A stretch of 20,947 bases of DNA from Cloacimonetes bacterium UBA5284 (GCA_002410505.1 DHSO01000033.1:603-21549), one strand, 5' to 3'; numbered from the stretch's first letter, positions 7,598-16,224 are shown. Notes: a model not told the origin generated them from the letters alone. Program-made: numbers and translations.

Positions 7598-7626
7598 TTG
7601 ACAAAATATGACGCGATAAATACTGT
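7598..7626 (+). promoter_or_regulatory. Candidate sigma70-type promoter for the oadB-like run
   Basis: TTGACA (7598-7603), a 17-nt spacer, then TACTGT (7621-7626) as a poor -10 box. The position, between the lpxA terminator and the next ATG, supports it. The -35 box is perfect but the -10 matches only 3 of 6 bases. Consensus elements of this lineage are not known to me. Confidence 0.45.
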
Positions 7627-7654
7627 GCAATTTATCTGAAGAAATGGAGTCACA

Positions 7655-8755
7655 ATGGAGATAATGCTTTCCGCCCTTGCTCAGTTTCAGCTTTCTCAGC
7701 TGATCATGATAGTCGTGGGCATAGTATTGATATGGCTGGCGATCAGCAAGAAATATGAACCGGCACTGCTGTTGCCGATAGGTTTTGGTACTATCCTTAC
7801 AAACATCCCCATGTCTGCCGCTATAGGAGAGCATGGACCTTTGACAGTGTTGTTCAAAGCCGGGATCGATACCGAGCTTTTCCCGCTGCTCATCTTTATC
7901 GCCATTGGGGCTATGATCGATTTTACTCCACTGCTCAAGAATCCTTTCATGTTGCTTTTTGGCGCTGCGGCGCAATTTGGCATCTTTGTAACGATCGTGG
8001 TGGCCGCGGCTTGGGGTTTTGACATCAAGGAAGCTGCGTCGATCGGCATCATCGGAGCTGCAGATGGCCCTACCTCCATCTATGTGGCAAATCGCTTTGC
8101 ACCCAATCTGTTGGGTCCGATCTCGGTAGCGGCATATTCGTATATGGCTTTGGTGCCCATCATTCAGCCCCCGGTTATCAAAGCTCTTACCACCTCCAAA
8201 GAGCGTAAAATCCGCATGGATTATCATAGCGGTGATGTGTCCCAGACCGTCAAGATTTTATTCCCTATCGCCATCACCATTGTGGCCGGGATCTTTGTTC
8301 CCGCTTCTTTGGCTTTGATCGGTTTTCTGATGTTCGGCAATCTTTTACGCGAATGTAAGGTGCTGGACAGTCTATCCAAAAGCGCTCAAAACGAACTGGG
8401 CAACATCGTTACAATCCTTCTGGGCATTACCATCGCCAGCAAGATGCAGGGAGAGTATTTTCTGCGTCCGCAAACCCTCTTTATCCTCGTCTTGGGTTTG
8501 GTGGCCTTTATCTTCGATACTGCTGGCGGCGTGCTGTTTGCCAAGCTCTTGAATTTGCTACGCAAGGATAAAGTAAATCCCATGATTGGTGCCTGCGGGA
8601 TATCGGCATTTCCGATGAGCGCACGGGTAATCCACCAGATGGGCCAAAAAGAAGATCCTTTCAACTTTCTGCTGATGCCGGCAGTTAGCGTAAATGTTGG
8701 CGGACAGATCAGTTCTGTAATCGCCGGAGGCATAATCCTGTCCCTATTGGCATAG
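7655..8755 (+). CDS. Sodium-pumping decarboxylase beta subunit (OadB/GcdB/MmdB family)
   Basis: Integral membrane subunit (366 aa) that couples decarboxylation of a carboxybiotin-bound substrate to Na+ export. There are many hydrophobic segments over the whole length, and two family signatures. The first is IGIIGAADGPTSIYVANRF, with D137, in the re-entrant region holding the Na+-coupling aspartate. The second is the C-terminal MPAVSVNVGGQISSVIAGG. The length is at the short end for the family. The start is supported by TGGAG at 7645-7649. No alpha (carboxyltransferase), gamma or biotin-carrier gene lies next to it, so the substrate (oxaloacetate, methylmalonyl-CoA or glutaconyl-CoA) cannot be told from context. 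Confidence 0.9.
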   Translation: MEIMLSALAQFQLSQLIMIVVGIVLIWLAISKKYEPALLLPIGFGTILTNIPMSAAIGEHGPLTVLFKAGIDTELFPLLIFIAIGAMIDFTPLLKNPFMLLFGAAAQFGIFVTIVVAAAWGFDIKEAASIGIIGAADGPTSIYVANRFAPNLLGPISVAAYSYMALVPIIQPPVIKALTTSKERKIRMDYHSGDVSQTVKILFPIAITIVAGIFVPASLALIGFLMFGNLLRECKVLDSLSKSAQNELGNIVTILLGITIASKMQGEYFLRPQTLFILVLGLVAFIFDTAGGVLFAKLLNLLRKDKVNPMIGACGISAFPMSARVIHQMGQKEDPFNFLLMPAVSVNVGGQISSVIAGGIILSLLA

Positions 8756-8763
8756 GAGAGTAT

Positions 8764-9147
8764 ATGAATACCAAGCTGGAAGAATTACTGGAAAAAGCCA
8801 GAGAAGCGGCAAAAGCCGCCTACGCCCCTTATTCGGGTTATAAAGTCGGTAGTGCGATTCGTTGTGCTGATGGCAGCATCTACACCGGCTGCAATATCGA
8901 AAACGCATCTTATTCGCTAACCATCTGTGCCGAGCGTACAGCCATCTTCAAAGCTGTGAGCGAAGGACATAAGGATTTTAGCGCGATAGCGATCTATGCG
9001 GACAGCGACAAAGCCTTTCCGCCTTGCGGAGCATGCCGCCAGGTAATCATTGAATTTGCGCCGAACATACCCGTGTTATACGCGAATCAGAATGAAACCA
9101 TCGAAAGCTCAATCGAAAAACTCTTGCCGGGGGCATTTCGACTGTGA
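8764..9147 (+). CDS. cdd: Cytidine deaminase
   Basis: Zn2+-dependent deamination of cytidine or deoxycytidine to uridine or deoxyuridine (pyrimidine salvage). The product is 127 aa, typical of the small homotetrameric type. It has the substrate region YAPYSGYKVGSA, N44/E46 in GCNIENASY, the catalytic C55-A-E57 motif, and PPCGAC with C88 and C91. C55, C88 and C91 are the three-cysteine Zn site of tetrameric deaminases, and E57 is the proton shuttle. RBS AGGAG at 8754-8758 overlaps the oadB stop. The end overlaps the next gene by one base (TGATG). Confidence 0.96.
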   Translation: MNTKLEELLEKAREAAKAAYAPYSGYKVGSAIRCADGSIYTGCNIENASYSLTICAERTAIFKAVSEGHKDFSAIAIYADSDKAFPPCGACRQVIIEFAPNIPVLYANQNETIESSIEKLLPGAFRL

Positions 9148-10070
9148 TGAATTCGGCTCTGCTGCGGGACTGCAGAATCTGCCCCAGAGAATGCGGAATC
9201 AATCGCTTCTCAGAGACTGGTTTCTGTCAGGCACCGGCTGAGCTCAAGATCAATCTGGCTCAATTGCATTTCGGTGAAGAGCCCCCCATTTCCGGTACCA
9301 GAGGTAGCGCTACCGTGTTCTTCTCTCATTGCAATCTGCGCTGTGTGTTCTGCCAGAACTATTTGATCAGTCGGGAAGGGCATGGGCACACTATCTCCGA
9401 AACAGACCTTGTAGATCTGTTTTTTGCCCTTGAGGAGCAAGGTGCTCACAACCTGAACCTGGTAACGCCCACTCATTATAGTCCCCAGGTGCAAAGCGCG
9501 CTGGAACTGGCAAAAAGTAGCGGACTGAAGATCCCGGTCTTGTGGAATAGCAGCGCTTATGAAAAAGTGGAAACCCTGCGGCGTCTGGAAGGGTTGGTGG
9601 ATATCTATCTGCCGGATTACAAATATGCTCACAAAATATATGCCGGGAAATACTCTCATGCCGCGGATTATCCCATTGTCGCCCTTGCCGCCATCAAAGA
9701 GATGTATCGCCAGGTCGGAAACCTTCAATTGAATGATGAAGCTTTGGCAGAGCGGGGGATATTGATCCGCCTGCTGGTCTTGCCGCATTCTCTGGCGGGC
9801 ACAAAAAAGAGTTTGAACGCAATTTATGACGAGTTTGGCACAAATATGGCACTTAGTTTGATGGCACAGTATTATCCTGCTGCGGATGCATACCGCTATC
9901 CGGAACTTTGCAGGGGAATCGAGCCGGGTGAGTATCAGGAAGTAGTAGAACTTGCCTTGGAGCTCGGTTTCAAGCGAGTGTATGTGCAGCAGCTATCCAG
10001 CGATGATCTCTGGACTCCGAAGTTCAAAAGCAGCGATAGTACTATGACAATAAACCATTGCCAGAAATGA
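9147..10070 (+). CDS. PflX/PflA-like radical SAM protein
   Basis: Radical SAM protein of the uncharacterised PflX-like group (COG1313 type), about 307 aa. The 4Fe-4S/SAM motif is C62-NLR-C66-VF-C69, preceded by a conserved GTRGSATVFFSHCN. An N-terminal cysteine cluster, C9-x2-C12-x3-C16 with C27, is typical of this group and may hold a second cluster. The motifs NLNLVTPTHY and DIYLPDYKYA also fit the group. The substrate is unknown; these proteins resemble glycyl-radical-enzyme activases but no such enzyme is nearby. I chose the ATG at 9147, overlapping the cdd stop; GTG at 9144 is one codon earlier. The end overlaps the amidase start. Confidence 0.85.
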   Translation: MNSALLRDCRICPRECGINRFSETGFCQAPAELKINLAQLHFGEEPPISGTRGSATVFFSHCNLRCVFCQNYLISREGHGHTISETDLVDLFFALEEQGAHNLNLVTPTHYSPQVQSALELAKSSGLKIPVLWNSSAYEKVETLRRLEGLVDIYLPDYKYAHKIYAGKYSHAADYPIVALAAIKEMYRQVGNLQLNDEALAERGILIRLLVLPHSLAGTKKSLNAIYDEFGTNMALSLMAQYYPAADAYRYPELCRGIEPGEYQEVVELALELGFKRVYVQQLSSDDLWTPKFKSSDSTMTINHCQK

Positions 10071-11191
10071 GAATTATGAAAAAAATATATATCTGTATCT
10101 TGATCTTGTTCACCCTTAGCCTTGTATGGGGGCTCCGTATCCAGATTCAAGGAGATGGCGGAAGGATAAACATTCCGGAAAAAGATATCGACGGAGTGCC
10201 TTATCTGGCCATCAAAGATGTAAGCCCCATCTTTCGTTGTATCCAAAAGCAAGAACGAACGGATCAGCGGCTATACCTCCACATCTACGGCGAAACCTTC
10301 ATCTTTTTGGAGGGCACCCAATACTACAGCTACAAGATCGATTCCTTCAATATGCAGTATCCTTTGGCGCGCATCGGCGGAGATTACTATCTGCCCCGCA
10401 ATTTCTTCACAGAGCATCTGCCCATGCATTTCCCCGGTGAACATATCTATCGGGATTCCATTCTGCAGATTCACAAACCGGTGGATCACAGCGTACAGGT
10501 AATCGTACTGGATCCGGGCCATGGCGGGAAAGACCCCGGTGCAGTAGGCAAAAAGCTAAAGGCGAAAGAAAAAGAAATAAATCTGGATGTGGCATTGAAA
10601 CTGAAACGAATGTTGGAGACAGAGCTCGGTGTTACAGTATTGATGACTCGCTCCGACGACCGTTTTGTATCTCTGGGAGATCGCACCCGCTACGCCAACG
10701 AAAACAAAGCAGATCTCTTTGTGAGCATACATGCGAATGCCTCCAAAAGCAGTGCCCCCAAAGGGACTGAGACCTATTATCTGTCTACTGCCATGACCAG
10801 TGACGCGCGAGCAGTGGAAGCCCTGGAAAACCAGGTGGTAGACCTCTATGAAGGAGGAGCGTCTGCTCGCAGCAAGTATGACGATCTGGATTTTATCCTT
10901 AGTGATCTTAGTCAGACAGAGCACTTGGAAAGCAGCAATGAACTCGCGAGTAGCCTTCAGCAAAACCTGATTGCCGGCACTCAAGCATACGATCGTGGGG
11001 TTAAACAAGCAAATTTCTACGTACTCAGAGGTGCTTTTATGCCCTCAGTGCTTATAGAACTTGGTTTTATTTCGAATCCGGATGAGGAACGGCTGTTGGT
11101 AAACGACGAATATCAACAGCGCCTGGCCCGGACCATATTTGAGGGGATCAAACGCTTTAAATACCGATACGATAGGATTCGCAACACATGA
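10067..11191 (+). CDS. Exported N-acetylmuramoyl-L-alanine amidase (Amidase_3)
   Basis: Zn2+ peptidoglycan amidase that cuts the bond between muramic acid and L-Ala, probably in daughter-cell separation or wall turnover. An N-terminal hydrophobic signal follows MKK (roughly residues 4-22). A beta-rich domain covers about 25-135 and resembles the copper-amine-oxidase-like or AMIN-like wall-targeting domains. The catalytic domain runs from IVLDPGHGGKDPGA to the end. Zn and catalytic residues are H152 (DPGHGG), E170 (KEINLD), H222 (SIHANA) and E331 (LIELGF). A regulatory-helix-like insertion lies near ALENQVVDLYEGG. I chose the ATG at 10067, coupled through ATGA to the upstream stop. ATG at 10076 gives a more classic signal peptide, and TTG at 10058 is unlikely. 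Confidence 0.93.
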   Translation: MRIMKKIYICILILFTLSLVWGLRIQIQGDGGRINIPEKDIDGVPYLAIKDVSPIFRCIQKQERTDQRLYLHIYGETFIFLEGTQYYSYKIDSFNMQYPLARIGGDYYLPRNFFTEHLPMHFPGEHIYRDSILQIHKPVDHSVQVIVLDPGHGGKDPGAVGKKLKAKEKEINLDVALKLKRMLETELGVTVLMTRSDDRFVSLGDRTRYANENKADLFVSIHANASKSSAPKGTETYYLSTAMTSDARAVEALENQVVDLYEGGASARSKYDDLDFILSDLSQTEHLESSNELASSLQQNLIAGTQAYDRGVKQANFYVLRGAFMPSVLIELGFISNPDEERLLVNDEYQQRLARTIFEGIKRFKYRYDRIRNT

Positions 11192-11958
11192 TTAGTCTTA
11201 ACAAGAAAAAGTCGATCAAGGAAGAGCTGGAAACAGAATTGGAGATGAATCTGGATCCGGTTACTATCGCAAAAAACGCTTTTATCAGCAACATCAGCCA
11301 CGAGATTCGCACACCCATGAATGCCATCATGGGCTTTGCGCAAATGCTGAAAAACACCGATCTGGACCCTCAGCAATCAGATTATCTGGATGTGATCCTG
11401 GATAGCGGGAAGAAACTCCTGCTCCTGATCGGCAACTTGCTGGATCTTTCCAATCTGCAAATGGGCAGAACCAATTTGTATCCGGTAGATTGCGATCTGG
11501 ACAAGATGATCGAGCGAGTCTGGTCTCAATATCGCCCCCTGATAGCTGAGAAAAACCTGAAGCCGATACTGGAGATTCCGCCAGATCTCCCTATCGCCAT
11601 TGTGGATGAGGAAAAACTGGAGCGCGTGCTCTGTTTCATCCTCTCAAACGCCATCAAATTCACTACAATCGGTTCTGTGGCTTTGCGCATGGAATTGATG
11701 GATTGCTCCAGCGAATATCCCTGGTTGGACATTGAAGTAGAAGATACCGGATGCGGGATCGAACCGGAACGGCTCAGATATATCTTTCAGGCTTTTGAGC
11801 AAGCGGATAACAGTATTACCAGAACCTTTCCGGGCTTGGGACTGGGGCTTGGTCTTTCCAGCAAAATAGTGGAGCTTTTAGGCGGTGAAATCAGTGCCAC
11901 ATCCACTGTGGACCAAGGTAGCTGTTTCCACATGAAGATACCCGTGGAACTGCATTAA
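11188..11958 (+). CDS. Soluble sensor-less histidine kinase
   Basis: A 256-aa histidine kinase with no visible membrane segment and no recognisable sensor domain. HisKA: phosphoacceptor H38 in FISNISHEIRTPMNAIMGF. HATPase_c: N box with N154 (ILSNAIKFT), G1 box with D186 (EDTGCGI), F box IFQAFEQ, and G2 box GLGLGLGLSSKIVELLGG. All catalytic motifs are intact. The first 30 residues are charged and helical (KKKSIKEELETELEMN). No response regulator gene is next to it, so its partner is unknown. The start overlaps the amidase stop (ATGA) and the stop overlaps the next start (TAATG), so it is expressed with cell-wall and radical-SAM genes. The signal might come through protein contact. Confidence 0.93.
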   Translation: MISLNKKKSIKEELETELEMNLDPVTIAKNAFISNISHEIRTPMNAIMGFAQMLKNTDLDPQQSDYLDVILDSGKKLLLLIGNLLDLSNLQMGRTNLYPVDCDLDKMIERVWSQYRPLIAEKNLKPILEIPPDLPIAIVDEEKLERVLCFILSNAIKFTTIGSVALRMELMDCSSEYPWLDIEVEDTGCGIEPERLRYIFQAFEQADNSITRTFPGLGLGLGLSSKIVELLGGEISATSTVDQGSCFHMKIPVELH

Positions 11959-13232
11959 TGCCGTTGGCCATCAAATCCATTGAGCCGGGCAGTCTGGCCG
12001 ATGATGCGGGTATAAAAGCCGGTGAAAGCATTGTAGAGCTTAATGGTATTGATATCCGGGACTTTTTGGATCTGGAGTTTTACGCTTCGGATTACAAACT
12101 CGACTTCGTGTTGAAAGACAATGCCGGAACAGAGAGGAAACTTACAATATATCGCGAAAGTGCCCGCCCCCTGGGCATCACTCCTTTTGAGTACAGACAC
12201 CGGAACTGCAACAATCACTGCATTTTTTGCTTCATCGATCAAATGCCTCCCGGTATGCGCAGGACGCTTTATGCCAAGGACGACGACTACATCTTCTCCT
12301 TTGTGTTTGGCAATTACATCACGCTCACAAATCTATTGGAAGCAGATCTATCGCGCATTTGTGAACAGCATATCAGCCCACTCTATGTATCCTTGCACAG
12401 CACAGATAATATTCTGCGGCAAAAGCTGATCCGCTCAGCAAAGCCGCAGGATGCCATGCAGATTCTCAGGAGACTGGCTGGATGTGGCATCAGCTTTCAC
12501 ACTCAGATCGTATGCGTCCCCGGTTATAACGATAAAGAAGAACTGAAGCGCAGTATCGGAGACCTGATGGATCCGGCTTTAAACGTGGAATCTATAGGCG
12601 TGGTACCCGTGGGCCTCACGAAATACCGAAAAGGACTGTGTGAATTGAAGACATTCGATTCTGCTACAGCTGCGGAAACGCTGGATATAATAGCCACTTT
12701 GAGAGAGCAATACGATAGCGATATCATCTTTGCTGCAGACGAATTCTACTCTTTGGCAGGGCGCGATGTCCCTCTGGGAGATTACTATCTGGATTATCCC
12801 CAAATAGAAAACGGCATCGGTATGCTGCGTTGCACTCAGATAAATTTCAACAAGCGCAAGCGGTCATTTTTGAAGGAATTGCGCAAAAGTGATTCGAACT
12901 ATACCTTTGTGTGCTCCCAAAGCGCGGAACGATGGATCAGGCATATCGTGGAGAGCCTGGCAAAGCGCTTGCCGGATCGCAGATTGGAGCTTCAAGTGAT
13001 CCGCAACGATTTCTTTGGTGAGCATGTAACAGTGGCCGGCCTCATCACCGCTGAAGACATCACCGGGCAATTGAAGCCTGCACCCGATACCACAATCGTA
13101 TTGCCGGCTTGCATCTTTAACCACGAGGGTTACACTTTGGACGGCAAGACGATTGGGGATCTGTGCACAGTAATGAAGAGGGATATATTGGTCGTCGATC
13201 CACTCTGGGAAGACTGGCAACGTCATGGATAA
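11958..13232 (+). CDS. PDZ / radical-SAM-like / DUF512 protein
   Basis: A 424-aa protein of the widely conserved but poorly understood DUF512 family. Residues 1 to about 65 form a PDZ-like domain (IEPGSLADDAGIKAGESIVELNG). Next is a radical-SAM-like core with C84-NNH-C88-IF-C91 and FVFGNYITLTNL. The DUF512 C-terminal region then runs from about 270 (ADEFYSLAGRDVP, then GIGMLRC) to the end. All three cluster cysteines are present, so it is probably an iron-sulfur protein. The reaction and substrate are unknown. The start overlaps the kinase stop. It closes this run: a gap of about 75 nt follows, with no clear terminator. Confidence 0.88.
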   Translation: MPLAIKSIEPGSLADDAGIKAGESIVELNGIDIRDFLDLEFYASDYKLDFVLKDNAGTERKLTIYRESARPLGITPFEYRHRNCNNHCIFCFIDQMPPGMRRTLYAKDDDYIFSFVFGNYITLTNLLEADLSRICEQHISPLYVSLHSTDNILRQKLIRSAKPQDAMQILRRLAGCGISFHTQIVCVPGYNDKEELKRSIGDLMDPALNVESIGVVPVGLTKYRKGLCELKTFDSATAAETLDIIATLREQYDSDIIFAADEFYSLAGRDVPLGDYYLDYPQIENGIGMLRCTQINFNKRKRSFLKELRKSDSNYTFVCSQSAERWIRHIVESLAKRLPDRRLELQVIRNDFFGEHVTVAGLITAEDITGQLKPAPDTTIVLPACIFNHEGYTLDGKTIGDLCTVMKRDILVVDPLWEDWQRHG

Positions 13233-13306
13233 AGATTTTTCTTGAATGATTTCCGCCCTAATATATCTTGACTCACAATCGATCAATATGGTTAAAGGAG
13301 CTATCA

Positions 13307-13786
13307 ATGCGTACAATACAAGGAAATCTGGTTTCCAAAGGCTATCGTTTTAGCATCGTTGTAAGCCGATTCAATGAGGCCATCAGCGGAAAACTGCTGG
13401 AGGGGGCTCTGGACTGTCTGCGCCGTAGTGAAGTGCGCGAAGATGACATTACTGTGATCTGGGTGCCGGGAGCTTTTGAGATTCCACTGCTTGCTCAGAA
13501 AGCCGCTGCAGACCCCGATACAGACGCGGTCATCTGCCTGGGCGCAGTAATCCGTGGGGGCACGCCTCACTTCGAATACGTGTCCTCAGAAGTTAGCAAG
13601 GGTGTGGCTCAAGTTGCTTTGCAGAGCGGCAAACCGGTTATGTTTGGAGTTCTGACCACCGACAGCGTGGATCAAGCCATTGAACGCGCCGGCACAAAAG
13701 CCGGGAACAAGGGCTTCAGCGCGGCGTTGAATGCCGTGGAGATGGTTAGTTTGATCAGGGAGATGCAAAATGGGCCAGCGTCGTAA
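13307..13786 (+). CDS. ribH: 6,7-dimethyl-8-ribityllumazine synthase
   Basis: Penultimate step of riboflavin synthesis: condenses 5-amino-6-ribitylaminouracil with dihydroxybutanone phosphate. The product is 159 aa with the family motifs VVSRFN, WVPGAFEIPLLAQK, CLGAVIRGGTPHFEYV (catalytic H88, the same number as in Bacillus) and FGVLTTDS. I chose the ATG at 13307 because AAAGGAG lies at 13294-13300, 6 nt upstream. A start further upstream would add 13 residues unlike the family. TTGACT at 13268-13273 in the 74-nt gap could belong to a promoter, but no good -10 box was found. The end overlaps nusB by 17 nt, the common ribH-nusB pairing. Confidence 0.96.
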   Translation: MRTIQGNLVSKGYRFSIVVSRFNEAISGKLLEGALDCLRRSEVREDDITVIWVPGAFEIPLLAQKAAADPDTDAVICLGAVIRGGTPHFEYVSSEVSKGVAQVALQSGKPVMFGVLTTDSVDQAIERAGTKAGNKGFSAALNAVEMVSLIREMQNGPAS

Positions 13787-14240
13787 AGCGCGCGAATTTG
13801 CCGTTCAGTGCATATATGCACTGGATTTTGCCGAAGTTTCAGGGGATTTTCGGGAGTATGGATTGCTCAATGAATATCCCGAAGTGCTAAGGCAATTAAC
13901 TTCTGCCGAACACATCAGCCCGAGTTCGCCAGTGTATGCCTTTGCCGATGAATTGGTGAAGAACACTATCATAAACATTGAAGACATCGAAGCAGAAATA
14001 GATAAATATACGGAGCACTGGTCTCTGGAATCCATCGCGCATTTGGACAAAAGTATCCTGATCGTAGCGGTGTATGAGCTGATGTTCACGGACACTCCGG
14101 CGCCTGTCATCATCAATGAAGGCATCGAGATCGCCAAAAAGTTTTGCAGCGAACACACCGGAAAGTTCATCAACGGAATTCTGGATGCCATCAACAAAGG
14201 CATACCTCATAGTATGCCGGGAAGGCAATTGCCCACTTGA
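13770..14240 (+). CDS. nusB: Transcription antitermination factor NusB
   Basis: All-helical RNA-binding factor of 156 aa. With NusE (S10) it binds boxA in rRNA leaders and prevents early termination. The N-terminal motif RRKAREFAVQCIYALDF holds the arginine-rich RNA-binding surface. The C-terminal part WSLESIAHLDKSILIVAVYELMF and INEGIEIAKKFCSEHTGKFINGILD is the strongest family signature. The start lies inside the end of ribH, with GGGAG about 8 nt before it. Confidence 0.95.
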   Translation: MGQRRKAREFAVQCIYALDFAEVSGDFREYGLLNEYPEVLRQLTSAEHISPSSPVYAFADELVKNTIINIEDIEAEIDKYTEHWSLESIAHLDKSILIVAVYELMFTDTPAPVIINEGIEIAKKFCSEHTGKFINGILDAINKGIPHSMPGRQLPT

Positions 14241-14245
14241 TCCGA

Positions 14246-15133
14246 ATGAAGATTAGCTGCAGCATCGGCGTTTTTGCCCACAATGAAGAAGCAAACATCC
14301 TACATTTGCTGAAAGCCCTCAGCGGGCAAAAGCTGGATCGGGCCCAGATAAAGGAGATAATAGTAGTCTCCAGTGCCAGCACGGACAAAACCGACGATCT
14401 GGTGAGGCAATACGCTTTGGAAGATCCCAGGTTGAAGCTGTTTACACAAGCAAAACGGGAGGGCAAATCCAGCGCGATTAATCTCTTCATAGAGAATTCA
14501 TCAGAGCCTGTATTGGTGGTGATCTCCGGAGATGTGATTCCCACTGAACACACGATTGAGCTTTTGGTAAGCGCTTTCAGCGATCCTCAAACCGGAGCTA
14601 GCGGAGGCCGGCCCCTGCCGGTAAACAGCGACCGTGATTTCATCGGTTATTGCGTTAACTTGCTATGGCGCATGCATCACAGAATGGCACTCAGATCGCC
14701 CAAGCTTGGCGAGATGATAGCCTTTCGCAGATTAATGTCAAGCATCCCCAGGGAATCCGCTGTCGATGAAGCCAGCATTGAAGCCATCGTGCGTCAGCAT
14801 GGCCTGAAACTGCGCTACATTCCCGAAGCCGGGATCATCAACAAAGGGCCCGAAACATTCAGGGATTTTGTGAAACAACGCCGTCGCATTCAAAACGGGC
14901 ATCTGTGGCTGATGAAACACCAAAATTATCAGGTAGTATCACAAAACAAGGGCACCCTTCTCAGCATTCTGAAAGAAGAAATAATGGCAAACCCTACTGA
15001 TTTGCCGCGCCTTGCCGGAGCCGTATTATTAGAGATATATTGCCGTCTCTTGGGCTCTTGGGATTACTATGTAAAAGGCAAAAACCCATTTACCTGGGAT
15101 ATCTCCAGCAGCACAAAGAAGATAAAAGCTTAA
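14246..15133 (+). CDS. Family-2 glycosyltransferase
   Basis: GT-A fold glycosyltransferase of about 295 aa with the normal opening SIGVFAHNEEANILHLLKAL and SSASTDKTDDLV. The nucleotide-sugar/metal site is VVISGDVIPTEH with D96; the second Asp of a canonical DxD is not seen. A later MIAFRRLMSSIPRESAVDEASIEA region and QRRRIQNGHLWL resemble the acceptor and Q-R-R-x motif of processive GT2 enzymes, but no transmembrane segment follows. It probably acts on an envelope or exopolysaccharide sugar; substrate unknown. I chose the ATG at 14246. TTG at 14237, overlapping the nusB stop, is possible. The next gene, a SPASM-like radical-SAM protein, begins 8 nt downstream. Confidence 0.85.
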   Translation: MKISCSIGVFAHNEEANILHLLKALSGQKLDRAQIKEIIVVSSASTDKTDDLVRQYALEDPRLKLFTQAKREGKSSAINLFIENSSEPVLVVISGDVIPTEHTIELLVSAFSDPQTGASGGRPLPVNSDRDFIGYCVNLLWRMHHRMALRSPKLGEMIAFRRLMSSIPRESAVDEASIEAIVRQHGLKLRYIPEAGIINKGPETFRDFVKQRRRIQNGHLWLMKHQNYQVVSQNKGTLLSILKEEIMANPTDLPRLAGAVLLEIYCRLLGSWDYYVKGKNPFTWDISSSTKKIKA

Positions 15134-15141
15134 GGAACAGC

Positions 15142-16224
15142 ATGCTATATATAATGATTCGCATCATCGGATACTGGTTAATGAAGCATCTTGGCTTTCC
15201 CCGGATTTTGCCCATGAACTACACAGTGAGCCTGCTCTATTCCTGCAATTCACGCTGTAGTACCTGCCGAATCTGGAAGAAAAAGGCGAACAACCTGAGT
15301 CCTGAGGAATATAGAAAGATATTTCGCAGTGTAGGCAGAAGCCCTTACTGGATCACATTCAGCGGGGGAGAGCCCTTCCTGCGCCGGGATATAGTGGAAG
15401 TGATTTCCTCGATATACAAAATCTCTCGGCCCCGCATCATAAACATTCCCACCAACGGTCTTCTGGTAAGTACCATCGTAGAGAAAGTGGAAGCAATCGC
15501 TCTGGCATGTCCCAAATCCCAGATCATCATCAATGTATCCATCGATGGCATTGAGGCTCAACACGATGAGATCCGCAATGTACCCGGCAACTACAAAAAA
15601 GCGATCTCCACATTCCATAAATTGAAAGCCCTCAAATTACCGAATCTGCAAGTGGGCATCCACACCGTGATTTCCCGCTTCAATGTGGAAAGCTTTTATT
15701 CTATAGCCAATGAGCTGATGCGTCTGCAACCGGACAGCTATATCACCGAAATCGCCGAAGAGCGTGTGGAACTGGATACCATAGGGCTGGATATCACTCC
15801 CGGCAAAGTGGCATACAAATCTGCCATCGATTTTCTGATTCACCGCATCAAAAATGAGAAATACAAAGGCATGAGCAAGATTACCATGGCTTTCCGCATC
15901 GAATACTACAACTTGGTGAAAGCCATTATGCGGGATGAGAAACAAGTGATTCCCTGTTATTCCGGCTTGGCATCGTGTCAGATATCTCCGGATGGCGATG
16001 TCTGGAGCTGCTGTGTGAGAGCAAAATCTCTGGGTAATCTGCGCGATACAAATTACAAATTCCGTAAGGTATGGTATAGCAAAAAAGCCAAAAAAGACAG
16101 ACGCAGCATTCATCACAAAGAATGCTGGTGCCCCCTGGCCAACGCCTCATATACCAATATGCTGATGAACATTCCCACTCTGATGCGCGTGAGCTACCGC
16201 AGTTTTATTAAGTGGTGGAGTTGA
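15142..16224 (+). CDS. Radical SAM protein with SPASM-like C-terminus
   Basis: About 360 aa. The 4Fe-4S/SAM motif is C35-NSR-C39-ST-C42, followed by FSGGEPFLRRDI (the GGEP strand) and IPTNGL. Near the C-terminus lie C272, C279, C290, C291, C328 and C330 (SCQISPDGDVWSCCVRAKSLGNL, then ECWCPLAN). This pattern fits a SPASM or twitch domain binding extra Fe-S clusters. Relatives modify peptides, or act on lipids or sugars in envelope clusters. No small precursor peptide is seen nearby, so a RiPP role is not supported. I chose the ATG at 15142 (AAGGAA upstream). Longer starts overlap the glycosyltransferase by about 95 nt with residues unlike the family. Confidence 0.85.
   Translation: MLYIMIRIIGYWLMKHLGFPRILPMNYTVSLLYSCNSRCSTCRIWKKKANNLSPEEYRKIFRSVGRSPYWITFSGGEPFLRRDIVEVISSIYKISRPRIINIPTNGLLVSTIVEKVEAIALACPKSQIIINVSIDGIEAQHDEIRNVPGNYKKAISTFHKLKALKLPNLQVGIHTVISRFNVESFYSIANELMRLQPDSYITEIAEERVELDTIGLDITPGKVAYKSAIDFLIHRIKNEKYKGMSKITMAFRIEYYNLVKAIMRDEKQVIPCYSGLASCQISPDGDVWSCCVRAKSLGNLRDTNYKFRKVWYSKKAKKDRRSIHHKECWCPLANASYTNMLMNIPTLMRVSYRSFIKWWS

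Noticed and set aside
7589..8227. 212-codon antisense open frame over the oadB-like gene
   Set aside because: The translation is rich in His, Arg and Gln, as expected of an antisense frame; it covers the candidate promoter and a membrane-protein gene.
9210..9788. 192-codon antisense open frame within the PflX-like gene
   Set aside because: Opposite a gene with a clear radical SAM motif; no independent support.
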